64,000 bases of DNA from Granulicella cerasi (GTDB lineage Bacteria > Acidobacteriota > Terriglobia > Terriglobales > Acidobacteriaceae). The stretch covers positions 127,852 through 191,851 of the forward strand of contig NZ_JAGSYD010000001.1 of the NCBI RefSeq assembly GCF_025685575.1. Direction: 5' to 3'. The position numbers and the translations under genes were made by a program. The notes under the pieces are model-generated. The model did not search any database. It had not been told where the DNA came from and saw only the letters and a list, made by a program, of their open reading frames with translations. Shown piece by piece: positions 36,451 to 44,476 of this stretch (position 1 is its first letter; every line of letters starts with the position of its first letter).

Positions 36451-36870
36451 CTACTGCGGCTTGCGCTGTTCGTCGCAGACGTTGCGCAGATAATCCCACG
36501 AGTACAAGCCTGCTTCGTGGCCATCGTTCCAGGTAAAGCGTAGCGCATACTTGCCCACCGGCGTCACCTCGCGCGGACGCGCAGGCGCTTCAAACATCGG
36601 CAATACGGCCTTGGGCTTCGGCTTGGCCTCGCCCGGCTCGCGGCCTTCGGCTTCACGCTCTTCATTGCAGGTCGCGCAGGGACAGGCCAGGCGTAACCAC
36701 GCAAAGCTCCATGAGCTCTTGTGGCCGTCGCGCCACTCAATCTCCATGCCCGTGCCGCCGGTCTTGTCGACGCGCACCTTCGCGGGCTGAATTGCAGCTC
36801 CGGTCAGCTTGACGATCGCGGCTTCGCGCGCGGCCTCAGCGGCGCTGACAAACTTAATCTCGTGGCTCAT
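36451..36870 (-). CDS. DUF971 (GBBH-like N-terminal) domain protein
   Basis: A 139-residue protein with the DUF971 fold: MEIEWRDGHKSSWSFAWLRLACPCATC and the C-terminal FTWNDGHEAGLYSWDYLRNVC, the family's H-x-x-G-x-Y-S motif. The CPCATC and conserved His resemble metal-binding residues of the N-terminal domain of gamma-butyrobetaine hydroxylases. Free-standing copies are linked in other bacteria to iron-sulfur or Mrp-type genes, but no such gene is here. Start ATG 36870 overlaps the stop of the upstream TSUP permease (ATGA), implying co-translation. Confidence 0.82.
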   Translation of the reverse strand: MSHEIKFVSAAEAAREAAIVKLTGAAIQPAKVRVDKTGGTGMEIEWRDGHKSSWSFAWLRLACPCATCNEEREAEGREPGEAKPKPKAVLPMFEAPARPREVTPVGKYALRFTWNDGHEAGLYSWDYLRNVCDEQRKPQ

Positions 36871-37664
36871 GCAGCGTATTGTCTCCAGAAGAAGTATGCG
36901 GCAATCAGGCTGCCGGTCGCCACTACGATGCCGCGCAGCACCTCGCCGTTCACACGTTTGGCGAACTTCGCTCCGCCCCAGCCACCAAACCCCGCAAACA
37001 CCATCGAGATCAGGCAGTAGTGCCACAGCACAGCGCCGGTGAGGACGAAGGTGACGATCGCGACGAAGTTTGAAGTCGTCGCAGCGACAACCTTCATCGC
37101 ATTCAGTTCATGCATGTCTTCCATGCCAAAGAGCGCGAGCACGGTCATCACCAGAAAGCCGCCGCCCGCGCCAAAATAGCCGATGTAAAAGCAGATCGGA
37201 AGCAGCGCCAACGACAACGGCAGCCAGGGAATCGGCTTGTCGGCATGGTGTTTCGACGCGCGCTTGCGCATCCAGCGCGAGAGCGGTCCGCTCACGCCGA
37301 AGACGACTGTGCCGATCAGGATGAGCCACGGAATCAGTCGCAGGAACGTATTCTGCGCCGTGTGCAGCAGCGTCTCCGCGCCGAGGACCGCGCCGACAAG
37401 GCAGGTGCCCAGCACCGTGGGCAGCAGGTCTCTGCGAACGTCATTGCGCAGCGTTGCCAGCGAGGTCAACTGCCCCGGCCACAGTGCGACGGTGTTCGTC
37501 GCATTCGCCTGCACCGGCAGAACGCCGACGCCGAGCATCGCCGGAAACGAAATGAACGATCCACCGCCGGCCATCGCGTTCATGACGCCCGCAATGGTCG
37601 ATGCGGCAACCATCCAGATGTAGCGCAGATGCGGAATGTGATGGAAAAACGGCACTTCCACCAT
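36867..37664 (-). CDS. TSUP-family permease (TauE/SafE)
   Basis: Inner-membrane protein of 265 residues with about 8 helices. The paired family motifs GVMNAMAGGGSFISFPAML near the N-terminus and YFGAGGGFLVMTVLALFG in the middle are both present, each followed by an N/T-rich turn (ANATNTVALWPGQ; ATTSNFVAIVTF). TSUP proteins export or import sulfite, sulfoacetate and related organosulfonates. Co-translation with a DUF971 protein is the only context; sulfur metabolism genes are otherwise absent, so the substrate stays open. Confidence 0.84.
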   Translation of the reverse strand: MVEVPFFHHIPHLRYIWMVAASTIAGVMNAMAGGGSFISFPAMLGVGVLPVQANATNTVALWPGQLTSLATLRNDVRRDLLPTVLGTCLVGAVLGAETLLHTAQNTFLRLIPWLILIGTVVFGVSGPLSRWMRKRASKHHADKPIPWLPLSLALLPICFYIGYFGAGGGFLVMTVLALFGMEDMHELNAMKVVAATTSNFVAIVTFVLTGAVLWHYCLISMVFAGFGGWGGAKFAKRVNGEVLRGIVVATGSLIAAYFFWRQYAA

Positions 37665-37686
37665 TCTATGGCGGCGAAGTACGTCG

Positions 37687-38232
37687 CTAATCGACGCCGC
37701 AGAGCGTCAGCGCTTCGTCAACCGTTGTCGCGACCAGCAAACGCTCGCGGTTCTTTGGCTTCAACACGCCCTCGCGCACGCAAACATCCAGGAACTCGAG
37801 CAGCTTGTCGTAGAAGCCTCCAAGATTGAGCAGCACCACCGGCTTCTCATGCAGTTTCAACTGCTGCCAGGTGATCACCTCGAAGAGTTCTTCCATGGTG
37901 CCGAAGCCGCCGGGCAGCACGAGAAACGCGTCGGCCCGCTCCATCATCAGCGCCTTGCGTGTGTGCATCGTGTCCACAACGTGCAGTTCGCTGACGCCGT
38001 TGTGTGCCACTTCGAGGTCCACCAGCACCTGAGGGATGACACCGATCGCTCGTCCGCCACCTCGCAGCACCGCATCGGCAACCGCTCCCATCAGTCCTAC
38101 GGTGGCACCGCCGTACACCACACCCAGCTGACGCGCAGCCAACGCCGCACCCAGCTCCTCAGCGGCTTCGCGATACACAGGACGCGCGCCGGCAGCCGAC
38201 GCACAATACACCGCAATATTTTTCACGCTCAT
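37687..38232 (-). CDS. LOG-family protein (cytokinin riboside 5'-monophosphate phosphoribohydrolase-like)
   Basis: Cytosolic nucleotide-processing enzyme of 181 residues in the TIGR00730/LOG family. It has the catalytic and binding motif LPGGFGTMEELFE and the substrate segment YGGATVGLMGAVADAVL. LOG enzymes cleave the ribose-base bond of cytokinin nucleotides or, in bacteria, AMP-like nucleotides. Start ATG 38232 is chosen because a TATGCT box lies 6 nt upstream, over the alternative start at 38247. It lies 22 nt upstream of the TSUP permease on the same strand. Confidence 0.87.
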   Translation of the reverse strand: MSVKNIAVYCASAAGARPVYREAAEELGAALAARQLGVVYGGATVGLMGAVADAVLRGGGRAIGVIPQVLVDLEVAHNGVSELHVVDTMHTRKALMMERADAFLVLPGGFGTMEELFEVITWQQLKLHEKPVVLLNLGGFYDKLLEFLDVCVREGVLKPKNRERLLVATTVDEALTLCGVD

Positions 38233-38238
38233 GCAGCC

Positions 38239-38244
38239 AGCATA
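38239..38244 (-). promoter_or_regulatory. Candidate -10 box (TATGCT) 6 nt before LOG start
   Basis: On the minus strand TATGCT, then GGCTGC, then ATG 38232. It lies in the 18-nt gap after the glycosyltransferase stop and lacks an SD, another candidate leaderless start. Confidence 0.35.
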
Positions 38245-38250
38245 CAAGCC

Positions 38251-39516
38251 CTATTGCCCGAGCAACATACGCACGAAGGTCTGCACCGGCTCGCTCCGCG
38301 GACTGAAGCGCTCACGCACCAGACGCTGTGCGCCGCGCTCCAACTGCTGGCGCTTCGTGGTCGACTCCATCGCTTCCACGACGGCAGCCGCAAACGACTC
38401 TGCGTCATCCGCAACGCTGATCGCGTCTGTGGTCCACGCCTCCAGCCCTTGCACACCGACGCTGGTCGACACGATGGCCTTGCCGTAGCTCAACGCCTCG
38501 AGCAGCTTGATCTTGATGCCGCTGCCTACGAGCAGCGGCACCACGCAAAGCGCCGCGCGATCGTAGAGTTCGTTCAGCGTATCCACACGGCCCAGCAACA
38601 TGACGCCTGGCTGATGGAACTCCGCCAACTCCGCGCCGCAGACGCTGCCTGCGATCTCGATCGTTGCATCGGGCACACTCGCTCGCACGCGCGGCCACAC
38701 CTCTGCGAGAAAGAACTGCAGTCCCGTGACATTGGGCAGGATGTTGCCGCCGACGAAGAAGCAGTGATGCGGCCGCACATCGCGCGCGGTGAACATCGGC
38801 TTCAACACGATCGGCTGCACCATCACTGTTGACTGCAGCTTCGTGCGCAGGAGTTCCGCCTCGGCTGCCTGCGCGGCAAGCACCACCTTCGGGGCGTTCA
38901 ACCAGTCAATCTCTGTGGCTTCGTCAATCGCAGGGCAATCGAGCTCCGCGCCCGCAGACAACATGCGTTGCACGCGCGCCGAAAGCAGATCGTGCGCGAT
39001 CACCATCGTCGGCAACTGCGACGGAAGCTGCGCGAACAGTGGCGCCCAGAACGCATAGTTCGCGATGACGCATGTAGCGCCGAAGCGTTGTGCCTCGCGC
39101 CCAGCCGCAGCCACCTCTGCATCCGTTGCGACGGTCAGGTCCCACGCGTTGGTGTAGAGCGCTTCGCCATATAACTTCTTCACCGCCCACGCGAGCGGCT
39201 TGAAGATCGACAACCGCTTGGCTGCGCGACACACATCGCGCGACCAAGCCTTCGCCCACATCGTCCGGACGTACAACGAACCCATGCGCAGATAGCCCGG
39301 CACACGAAAACGAACGCCCGCAGGAAACTCCGCCTGCCTGCGAAACACCATCTTCGGCGAGCGGCTACAGGCCAGCGTGCAGAAGACCTCTACCTCGCAA
39401 CCCTCTGCGCGCAGCAGCTCCAACAGCCCCAGCACCAGGGTGGTGCTGCCGCTTCGCTGATGCAGCACGGGTTCACGCGTGACCAGCAGAACCCGCGGAG
39501 GATGTGAAGGCGCCAT
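38251..39516 (-). CDS. Glycosyltransferase, GT4-like
   Basis: Cytosolic or membrane-associated glycosyltransferase of 421 residues with GT-B fold. The N-terminal domain begins RVLLVTREPVLHQRSGSTTLVLGLLELLRA. The C-terminal nucleotide-sugar domain begins FVGGNILPNVTGLQFFLAEVWPRV and contains VPLLVGSGIKIKLLEALSYGKAIVSTSVGVQGLE, whose K-x4-EAL motif (the EX7E-like region) is typical of family GT4. No polysaccharide cluster surrounds it. It may act in lipopolysaccharide or exopolysaccharide assembly; donor and acceptor are unknown. The LOG gene starts 18 nt downstream of its stop. Confidence 0.84.
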   Translation of the reverse strand: MAPSHPPRVLLVTREPVLHQRSGSTTLVLGLLELLRAEGCEVEVFCTLACSRSPKMVFRRQAEFPAGVRFRVPGYLRMGSLYVRTMWAKAWSRDVCRAAKRLSIFKPLAWAVKKLYGEALYTNAWDLTVATDAEVAAAGREAQRFGATCVIANYAFWAPLFAQLPSQLPTMVIAHDLLSARVQRMLSAGAELDCPAIDEATEIDWLNAPKVVLAAQAAEAELLRTKLQSTVMVQPIVLKPMFTARDVRPHHCFFVGGNILPNVTGLQFFLAEVWPRVRASVPDATIEIAGSVCGAELAEFHQPGVMLLGRVDTLNELYDRAALCVVPLLVGSGIKIKLLEALSYGKAIVSTSVGVQGLEAWTTDAISVADDAESFAAAVVEAMESTTKRQQLERGAQRLVRERFSPRSEPVQTFVRMLLGQ

Positions 39517-39641
39517 GCCACTTGTATATCAAGCCTTTGGCTCAACGGCGTTGGCATACGCAGCAGCACCGCAGAAAAATAGGGAGGGTCGTCGTGGCAC
39601 GAACCCTCCCAAAGCTGATTGTCGATGTGGCTTACTGCGGC

Positions 39642-39968
39642 TTACTTCAGCGTGATGGTCGCGCCTTCGAATTCGCTGGTGACGCCGCCAAGCACGATGC
39701 TGCCATCGGCGCGCGTGATCTTGTCGCCCTGTGCGACCAGCACCTTCGTGCTGCCGCCTGCGGCTACCGTCACTGAAGCGCTGCCGGTCTGCACCGTGAT
39801 GTCTGCATTGCTGGCGTTCTTGAGCGTGAGGCTCACAGCCTTGGTCTTGTGGAAGAAAGCGCTCACCGGAGCGTGCATCGAAACGGGCTGTGCGCTGGCG
39901 GCGATGGGGGCGAAGGCAACGACGGCGGCAGCCATCGCGAAGGTAGCGGAAACGAGACGACGGTTCAT
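39642..39968 (-). CDS. Small secreted beta-rich protein, unknown function
   Basis: Exported protein of 108 residues with signal peptide MNRRLVSATFAMAAAVVAFAPIAASA. The mature domain (about 82 residues) is rich in short beta strands (VSLTLKNASNADITVQTG, VTVAAGGSTKVLVAQGDKITRADGS) resembling an Ig-like or cupredoxin-like sandwich without metal ligands. ATG 39968 has AGGAG 7 nt upstream. It stands alone between the glycosyltransferase (convergent side empty) and the divergent helicase gene. Not recognised as a named family. Confidence 0.68.
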   Translation of the reverse strand: MNRRLVSATFAMAAAVVAFAPIAASAQPVSMHAPVSAFFHKTKAVSLTLKNASNADITVQTGSASVTVAAGGSTKVLVAQGDKITRADGSIVLGGVTSEFEGATITLK

Positions 39969-40209
39969 GATGATTCTCCTCAAACTCGGTTAGGTATGTG
40001 TGAGGAGGTTCACCTTGTCGTGACCTTCTCAACGCACTCTGCACTACGCGAGATAACGCTGAGTGGTTCCGTAGAAGATGAACTTTTTTGAAAGTTTTTT
40101 CTTCATCGTTTCGACACAAACTTTTGCATCCGCACACGCTCAGCCGCGCGTTTTCTATGCGCCGCATCGGTCGCAGAACATCCTCAGCTTGCGACAGTAA
40201 GATGAATAC

Positions 40210-43146
40210 GTGGCCGATCTTCTCTCCAACATGAACCCGCAGCAACGCGATGGCATCGTCTCTGTCGATGGCCCGGTGCTGCTGCTCGCGGGCGCAGGCT
40301 CGGGCAAGACGCGTGTGATCACGCACCGCATCGCGTACCTCATTCAAGAGCGCGGCATCAGCCCGGACAACATCCTCGCCGTGACCTTCACCAACAAGGC
40401 CGCGAAAGAGATGCAGGAGCGCGTCGAGAAGATCATGGGGCATGACTCGCTCGCGAAGCCGACGATTGCGACCTTCCATAGCTTCTGCGTGCGCGCACTG
40501 CGTCGCGACATCGAAGCGCTGCGCGTCGGCGGCAAAGGCCTCACCAAGAGCTTTGCGATCTACGACGAGAACGATCAGCAGGCCGTCATCAAGTCCGCAC
40601 TCAAGCGCATCGGCATCGATGACAAGTCGCTGAAGCCGCGCGTAGTGCTCGGCCGCATTTCGTGGGCCAAGAACCACATGATCGACCCGCAGGAGTACTT
40701 CCTGAACTCAGGAAACCCTGCTGAAGAAAAAATCGCGCACCTCTTCAAGATCTACAAAGACGAGCTCTTCAAAGCCAACGCGCTCGACTTCGACGATCTG
40801 CTGCTCGAAACCGTGCGTCTGCTCAAGAGCGACGCCAGCGTGCGCGAGCGCTACAACCGCAAGTACAAGTACCTGCTCATCGACGAGTATCAGGACACCA
40901 ACCGTCCGCAGTACGAGCTGATGAAGCTGCTCGGCACGCACTCGAACGTCTGCGTCGTCGGCGATGAAGACCAGTCGATCTACTCCTGGCGTGGCGCGGA
41001 CATTCGCAACATCCTCGAGTTTGAAAAAGACTTCCCCGAGGCGCGCACCATTCGCCTCGAACAGAACTACCGCTCGACAGCCGTGATCCTCGAAGGCGCG
41101 AGCGCGGTTGTTGCGAAGAACACGCAGCGCAAGGGCAAGAACCTCTTCACCACGCGTGAAGGCGGCTCGCTCATCGGCTACTACGAAGCGCCCGACGGCG
41201 AGAACGAAGCGCTCTTCATCGCCGACCGCGTCGCAAAGTATCTGCGCGAGGCCGCTGCCGGCACGGACAACCCCGCGCACAACCCGCGCTGCGCCGTGCT
41301 CTATCGCACGAACTCGCAGTCGCGGCTCGTGGAAGAAGCGCTGCGTCGCTACCAGGTGAAGTACCACATGGTCGGCGGCTTCAGCTTCTATGACCGCTCG
41401 GAAATCAAGGACATGCTCAGCTACCTGAAGCTGGTGCAGAATCCGCATGACTCCGTCGCGCTCGGTCGCGTCGTCAACTCGCCGCCGCGTGGCATCGGCA
41501 AGACCACGATGGAGACGCTCGAGAACATGGCGTTGAGCACGGGCACCAGCACGTGGGACGCTATCGCCGCCGCCATCAAGGACAAGCTGCTGCCCGCGCG
41601 CGCACTCACCGCGCTCGGCAACTTCCGCCGCTTGATCGACGACGCCCGCGCCATGATGGGCCCGGAGTTCCTGCAAGCGCTCGAAGCCTCCGCGCAACCT
41701 GTGACGCTGCCGCCAGCCGATGACGAGCGCCACGAAAACCTTGCCGCTGACGATTACTTCAACTCGGAACCCGAAACTCAAAACTCATCACTCGAAGCAA
41801 ACGGTGACGACACCGCCTTTGACTTCGGTTTCGCCGAAGAAGAGCCCGCGCCGCCGACCGTTGCAGCCAACGACGCGAACTCTGACTTCGACACCAGCTT
41901 CAACTTTGGCTTCGACTTCGGCCCCAGCGAAGAGATCTCCACCATCGCGCCGGAGAACTCTGCGCCCGCACTGAACCTCTTCGCCTCGGAAGCTTCGACG
42001 GACACCAAGGCAGCGTTCGCGAATCCCTTTGCGCCCGTTACGCTGAAGTCCGCCAGCGACATCGTGCGCGAAAAGCAGACGCAGATCGTCGAAGCGCAGG
42101 GCGGCGCACACGAAGACGCCAATGTCCTCGACGAGCGCGCCTTCCGCAAGCCCGGCGATCCGGCCACGCTGCCCGAACTGATCAAGTTCCTCAACGAGCG
42201 CTCCGGCTACATCCGTGCGCTCGAAGACGAGGCGACGCCCGAGAGCTTCTCGCGCATTGAGAACTTGAAGGAACTCGCCAACGCGGCGCAGGACGCGACC
42301 TCGCGCGGCGAAACACTCTTCGAGTTCCTCGACCACGCCGCCCTCGTCTCCGACGCCGACCAGTACTCCGCCGACGCGCGCGTGACGCTGATGACGCTGC
42401 ATGCCGCCAAAGGCCTCGAGTTCCCGCTCGTCTTCCTCTGCGGCATGGAGGAAGGCCTCTTCCCGCACTCGCGCTCCATCACAGACCCCACGCAGATGGA
42501 AGAAGAGCGCCGCCTCTGCTACGTCGGCATGACCCGCGCCGAGGACACGCTCATCATGAGCCGCGCGCGTTATCGCCGCCGCTACGGCAACGACATGCCG
42601 GAAAGCTCGTTACCCTCTCGATTCCTCGAGGAAGTCCCGCCGTCGCTGGTCGAAGACCTCGGCTCACCTGGCGGCGCGCTCAGCTACGGCCACAACGCCG
42701 CCTACGGCAACCGTCGCCGTGGCGGAGACGACGATTACTCCAACGACTCTGGCTACGACTACGCCGACGAATCTCAGGACCCCTCCGCCCGTCCGGCTAA
42801 GGGCTATGCCTCTCAACGCTTTGGCGGTGCCGGCAGCAGCTCCGGCGGAACGCGCTTCGGCTCCGGCCCGCTCGACAATACCGCCAAGTTCTTCGGCAAA
42901 ACCGGCACAACTCCCGGCTTTGGTGGAGGCGCCAGCAAGTTCGGCGGCAAGCCGAAGATGGCCATCGCCAACCCCACCGGGAAGACCGGCAACGCCAAAG
43001 GACAGCGTGTTCGCCACCCGAAATACGGCGAAGGCGTCATCTTCGCGCGCGAAGGCGATGGGGACGACGCGAAAATCACGGTACAATTTACTAGCGTTGG
43101 CATGAAGAAGTTGGTCGAGAAGTTTGCCCAGCTTGAGAAGCTCTAG
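40210..43146 (+). CDS. pcrA: UvrD/PcrA-type DNA helicase with large acidic insert
   Basis: Superfamily 1A 3'-5' helicase of 978 residues for nucleotide excision and replication-fork repair. Walker A is GAGSGKT (residues 28-34), followed by motif Ia FTNKAAKEM, Walker B LLIDEYQDTN, motif III VVGDEDQSIYSWRGA, motif IV QNYRS, VTLMTLHAAKGLEFPLVF and GMTRAEDT. The C-terminus has a Gly/Ser-rich linker and a Tudor-like end (RVRHPKYGEGVI). Normal PcrA is about 720-780 residues; the excess is mainly a low-complexity insert at about residues 485-648 within domain 2B, rich in Asp, Glu, Phe and Ala, between AMMGPEFLQAL and LPELIKFLNERSGYIRAL. The start is GTG 40210. Confidence 0.93.
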   Translation: MADLLSNMNPQQRDGIVSVDGPVLLLAGAGSGKTRVITHRIAYLIQERGISPDNILAVTFTNKAAKEMQERVEKIMGHDSLAKPTIATFHSFCVRALRRDIEALRVGGKGLTKSFAIYDENDQQAVIKSALKRIGIDDKSLKPRVVLGRISWAKNHMIDPQEYFLNSGNPAEEKIAHLFKIYKDELFKANALDFDDLLLETVRLLKSDASVRERYNRKYKYLLIDEYQDTNRPQYELMKLLGTHSNVCVVGDEDQSIYSWRGADIRNILEFEKDFPEARTIRLEQNYRSTAVILEGASAVVAKNTQRKGKNLFTTREGGSLIGYYEAPDGENEALFIADRVAKYLREAAAGTDNPAHNPRCAVLYRTNSQSRLVEEALRRYQVKYHMVGGFSFYDRSEIKDMLSYLKLVQNPHDSVALGRVVNSPPRGIGKTTMETLENMALSTGTSTWDAIAAAIKDKLLPARALTALGNFRRLIDDARAMMGPEFLQALEASAQPVTLPPADDERHENLAADDYFNSEPETQNSSLEANGDDTAFDFGFAEEEPAPPTVAANDANSDFDTSFNFGFDFGPSEEISTIAPENSAPALNLFASEASTDTKAAFANPFAPVTLKSASDIVREKQTQIVEAQGGAHEDANVLDERAFRKPGDPATLPELIKFLNERSGYIRALEDEATPESFSRIENLKELANAAQDATSRGETLFEFLDHAALVSDADQYSADARVTLMTLHAAKGLEFPLVFLCGMEEGLFPHSRSITDPTQMEEERRLCYVGMTRAEDTLIMSRARYRRRYGNDMPESSLPSRFLEEVPPSLVEDLGSPGGALSYGHNAAYGNRRRGGDDDYSNDSGYDYADESQDPSARPAKGYASQRFGGAGSSSGGTRFGSGPLDNTAKFFGKTGTTPGFGGGASKFGGKPKMAIANPTGKTGNAKGQRVRHPKYGEGVIFAREGDGDDAKITVQFTSVGMKKLVEKFAQLEKL
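41761..41795 (+). repeat. ACTC-rich repeat inside the helicase insert
   Basis: AACTCGGAAC at 41761 is identical to 21299-21308 in the intergenic repeat region, and both continue into serial AACTC units. In the helicase it encodes part of the acidic insert (near residues 518-529). It may be an intergenic repeat captured in frame. Confidence 0.45.
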
Positions 43147-43193
43147 CAACTCCCAGCTCTCGCCTCGCAAAACTTTCTGAAAGAGACAAGACA

Positions 43194-43346
43194 ATGGCAA
43201 ACACCAAGAACCTCGAAAAGACCGAGCGCAAGGCAGCCAAGCGCAAGTCGCGCGCAGCCGCTCCTGCACTGGGCGAGCGCGATTACCCGCGTGGCAGCAA
43301 GAAGCAGAAGACCCGCAAGCTGAGCCGCGGCCAGTCCAAGCGCTAG
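43194..43346 (+). CDS. 50-residue basic protein
   Basis: Small ORF ATG 43194 to TAG 43346. The product starts MANTKNLEKTERKAAKRKS and ends KKQKTRKLSRGQSKR; about one third of residues are Lys or Arg. It lies 47 nt after the helicase stop and is followed 16 nt later by a strong terminator, so it is probably the last gene of the helicase transcript. The position, codon use in keeping with its neighbours and the terminator support a real gene. The composition suggests nucleic acid or ribosome binding. No family recognised. Confidence 0.7.
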   Translation: MANTKNLEKTERKAAKRKSRAAAPALGERDYPRGSKKQKTRKLSRGQSKR

Positions 43347-43362
43347 TTTCTAGCAAGCATCA

Positions 43363-43400
43363 ACGCAAACGGCAGAGCTTCGGCTCTGCCGTTTTGCGTT
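43363..43400 (+). terminator. Rho-independent terminator after small basic protein
   Basis: AACGGCAGAGC (43368-43378), loop TTCG, GCTCTGCCGTT (43383-43393) then TTGCGTT; pairing extends outward with one bulge. It ends the pcrA-small-protein unit. Confidence 0.85.
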
Positions 43401-43754
43401 ATGGTTCTTCTCATGCGAATCCTTGCATCCCTATTGCTGCTCTGCACCATGTCACCTTTTGCATCAGCAGAGTCGGCTCCATTTGCATGCTTCTGGGTTC
43501 GCGGGCGTCTGCACGCTTATAACGGTGCATACCCATTTCGCATCTGGATTGTAGGTACGCATCGCCTACTCGGAATCTCAGAAGACGAAGGACCGAATCT
43601 TCCCCCGAGTCTGCAGTCCATCGTGAACGGCTCAGGCGAAACGATCTTCGCTGACTTTGAGGTCTGTCCGACTCAGCCAGACAGCCCCGGATATATGCGT
43701 GAAGTCACAGTTCGGCACGTGAAGCATATTGTGCGCGTTGGTCCCGACTTATAG
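43401..43754 (+). CDS. Small secreted hypothetical protein
   Basis: A 117-residue protein with signal peptide LASLLLLCTMSPFASA. The mature part contains FACFWVRGRLHAYNGAYPFRIWIVGTHRLLGI and ends in a short basic/hydrophobic tail. Two Cys (in FACFW and EVCPT) could form a disulfide. Base composition is visibly richer in A/T than the flanking genes. Start may be 43401 or ATG 43413. Its end overlaps the convergent Doc-like gene by 6 nt. No homologous family recognised; the expressed status is less certain than for neighbours. Confidence 0.58.
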   Translation: MVLLMRILASLLLLCTMSPFASAESAPFACFWVRGRLHAYNGAYPFRIWIVGTHRLLGISEDEGPNLPPSLQSIVNGSGETIFADFEVCPTQPDSPGYMREVTVRHVKHIVRVGPDL

Positions 43755-44120
43755 AGCCGTGTGATCTCGCAACCAAGCTGCCAGCGAGGCAAATACGAAC
43801 TGATCGCCTTGATAGAGTCTGAGGACAAACTCTTCGGCCTCATTGGTTTTTGCCGTTAGCTCGATACCGTTGATGGTGAGGAACGGAAACATCGAGGCGA
43901 ATGCTGTCGGCTTGTTGCCGTCCACAAACGGAGGGTTCTGCGACAAACTCTCCCACAGCGCAGCCACCTCTTCGATCAAGTCAGCGTAGTAGCCCGTCTG
44001 TGGTCGAAAGAGTGCCGCTTCCAGCAGACCGTAATCACGCACGCCGTTCGCGCCGCCGTATCGTGCAATCTGGTCCTCATGCATCGCAAGCACTTCTACC
44101 AGCGTGAGGTAGTCCGTCAC
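43749..44120 (-). CDS. Doc/Fic-family toxin-like protein with altered active site
   Basis: Doc-type protein of 123 residues. Family features are present (YLTLVEVLAMHEDQIARYGG, RDYGLLEAAL, TGYYADLIEEVAALWESL). Doc toxins use HxFx(D/E)GNKR to phosphorylate EF-Tu, but here residues 62-73 read NPPFVDGNKPTA, so the catalytic His and terminal Arg are both Pro (P63, P71). It is therefore probably catalytically dead or altered. The start overlaps the stop of the upstream ribbon-helix-helix gene by 4 nt (ATGA), as in true toxin-antitoxin pairs. Frame and length are intact. Confidence 0.82.
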   Translation of the reverse strand: MTDYLTLVEVLAMHEDQIARYGGANGVRDYGLLEAALFRPQTGYYADLIEEVAALWESLSQNPPFVDGNKPTAFASMFPFLTINGIELTAKTNEAEEFVLRLYQGDQFVFASLAAWLRDHTAL

Positions 44121-44347
44121 TCAGCGAGCTTCCTGTAGAGCGGCGCAAATTCCTCGTGGCTGCGCTGGTAAGCCGCCATGACATGCGGCCTCGGGCGCCC
44201 TTGCTTGCGCTTTTCGAGGAGGTCGGTCAGAGCTTCATCCACAAGCGCCTGAAGCTGACGCCCTTCGCGCTGCGCAAGCTGTCGCACTTCGCTCAGCACA
44301 GCGGAATTCACCTGGGTAGAGAATTTTTCTCGAACTGGTGTTGCCAT
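44117..44347 (-). CDS. Ribbon-helix-helix antitoxin-like protein
   Basis: A 76-residue protein, probably a DNA-binding antitoxin. It contains an RHH-like strand-helix-helix (FSTQVNSAVLSEVRQLAQREGRQLQALVDEALTDLL split over residues 9-44) and a C-terminal tail (SHEEFAPLYRKLAE) that may bind the partner. GGAGG lies 6 nt before ATG 44347. It overlaps the Doc-like gene by 4 nt and precedes it, the usual antitoxin-first order. It is divergent from the amino-acid permease. Confidence 0.78.
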   Translation of the reverse strand: MATPVREKFSTQVNSAVLSEVRQLAQREGRQLQALVDEALTDLLEKRKQGRPRPHVMAAYQRSHEEFAPLYRKLAE

Positions 44348-44476
44348 GCGCGGCCTCCGTGAGTTCACCTCATGATGCATCATGAACATCAAGACGCAAT
44401 GAGACACTTCAAAGCTCGTTCGCCTCTACAATCACTACAAACCGGTAAATCCACGCGACGGAGCCCACGACACATC

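Noticed and set aside
40060-40115. T-rich inverted stretch before pcrA
   Set aside because: Two T6 runs flanked by GATGAA/TTCATC could pair, but the stem is mostly A/T and there is no gene for it to terminate.
44372-44476. Longer permease start at 44372 or 44399
   Set aside because: The extension has no family similarity and lies upstream of or within a TACAAT box; kept only as an alternative.
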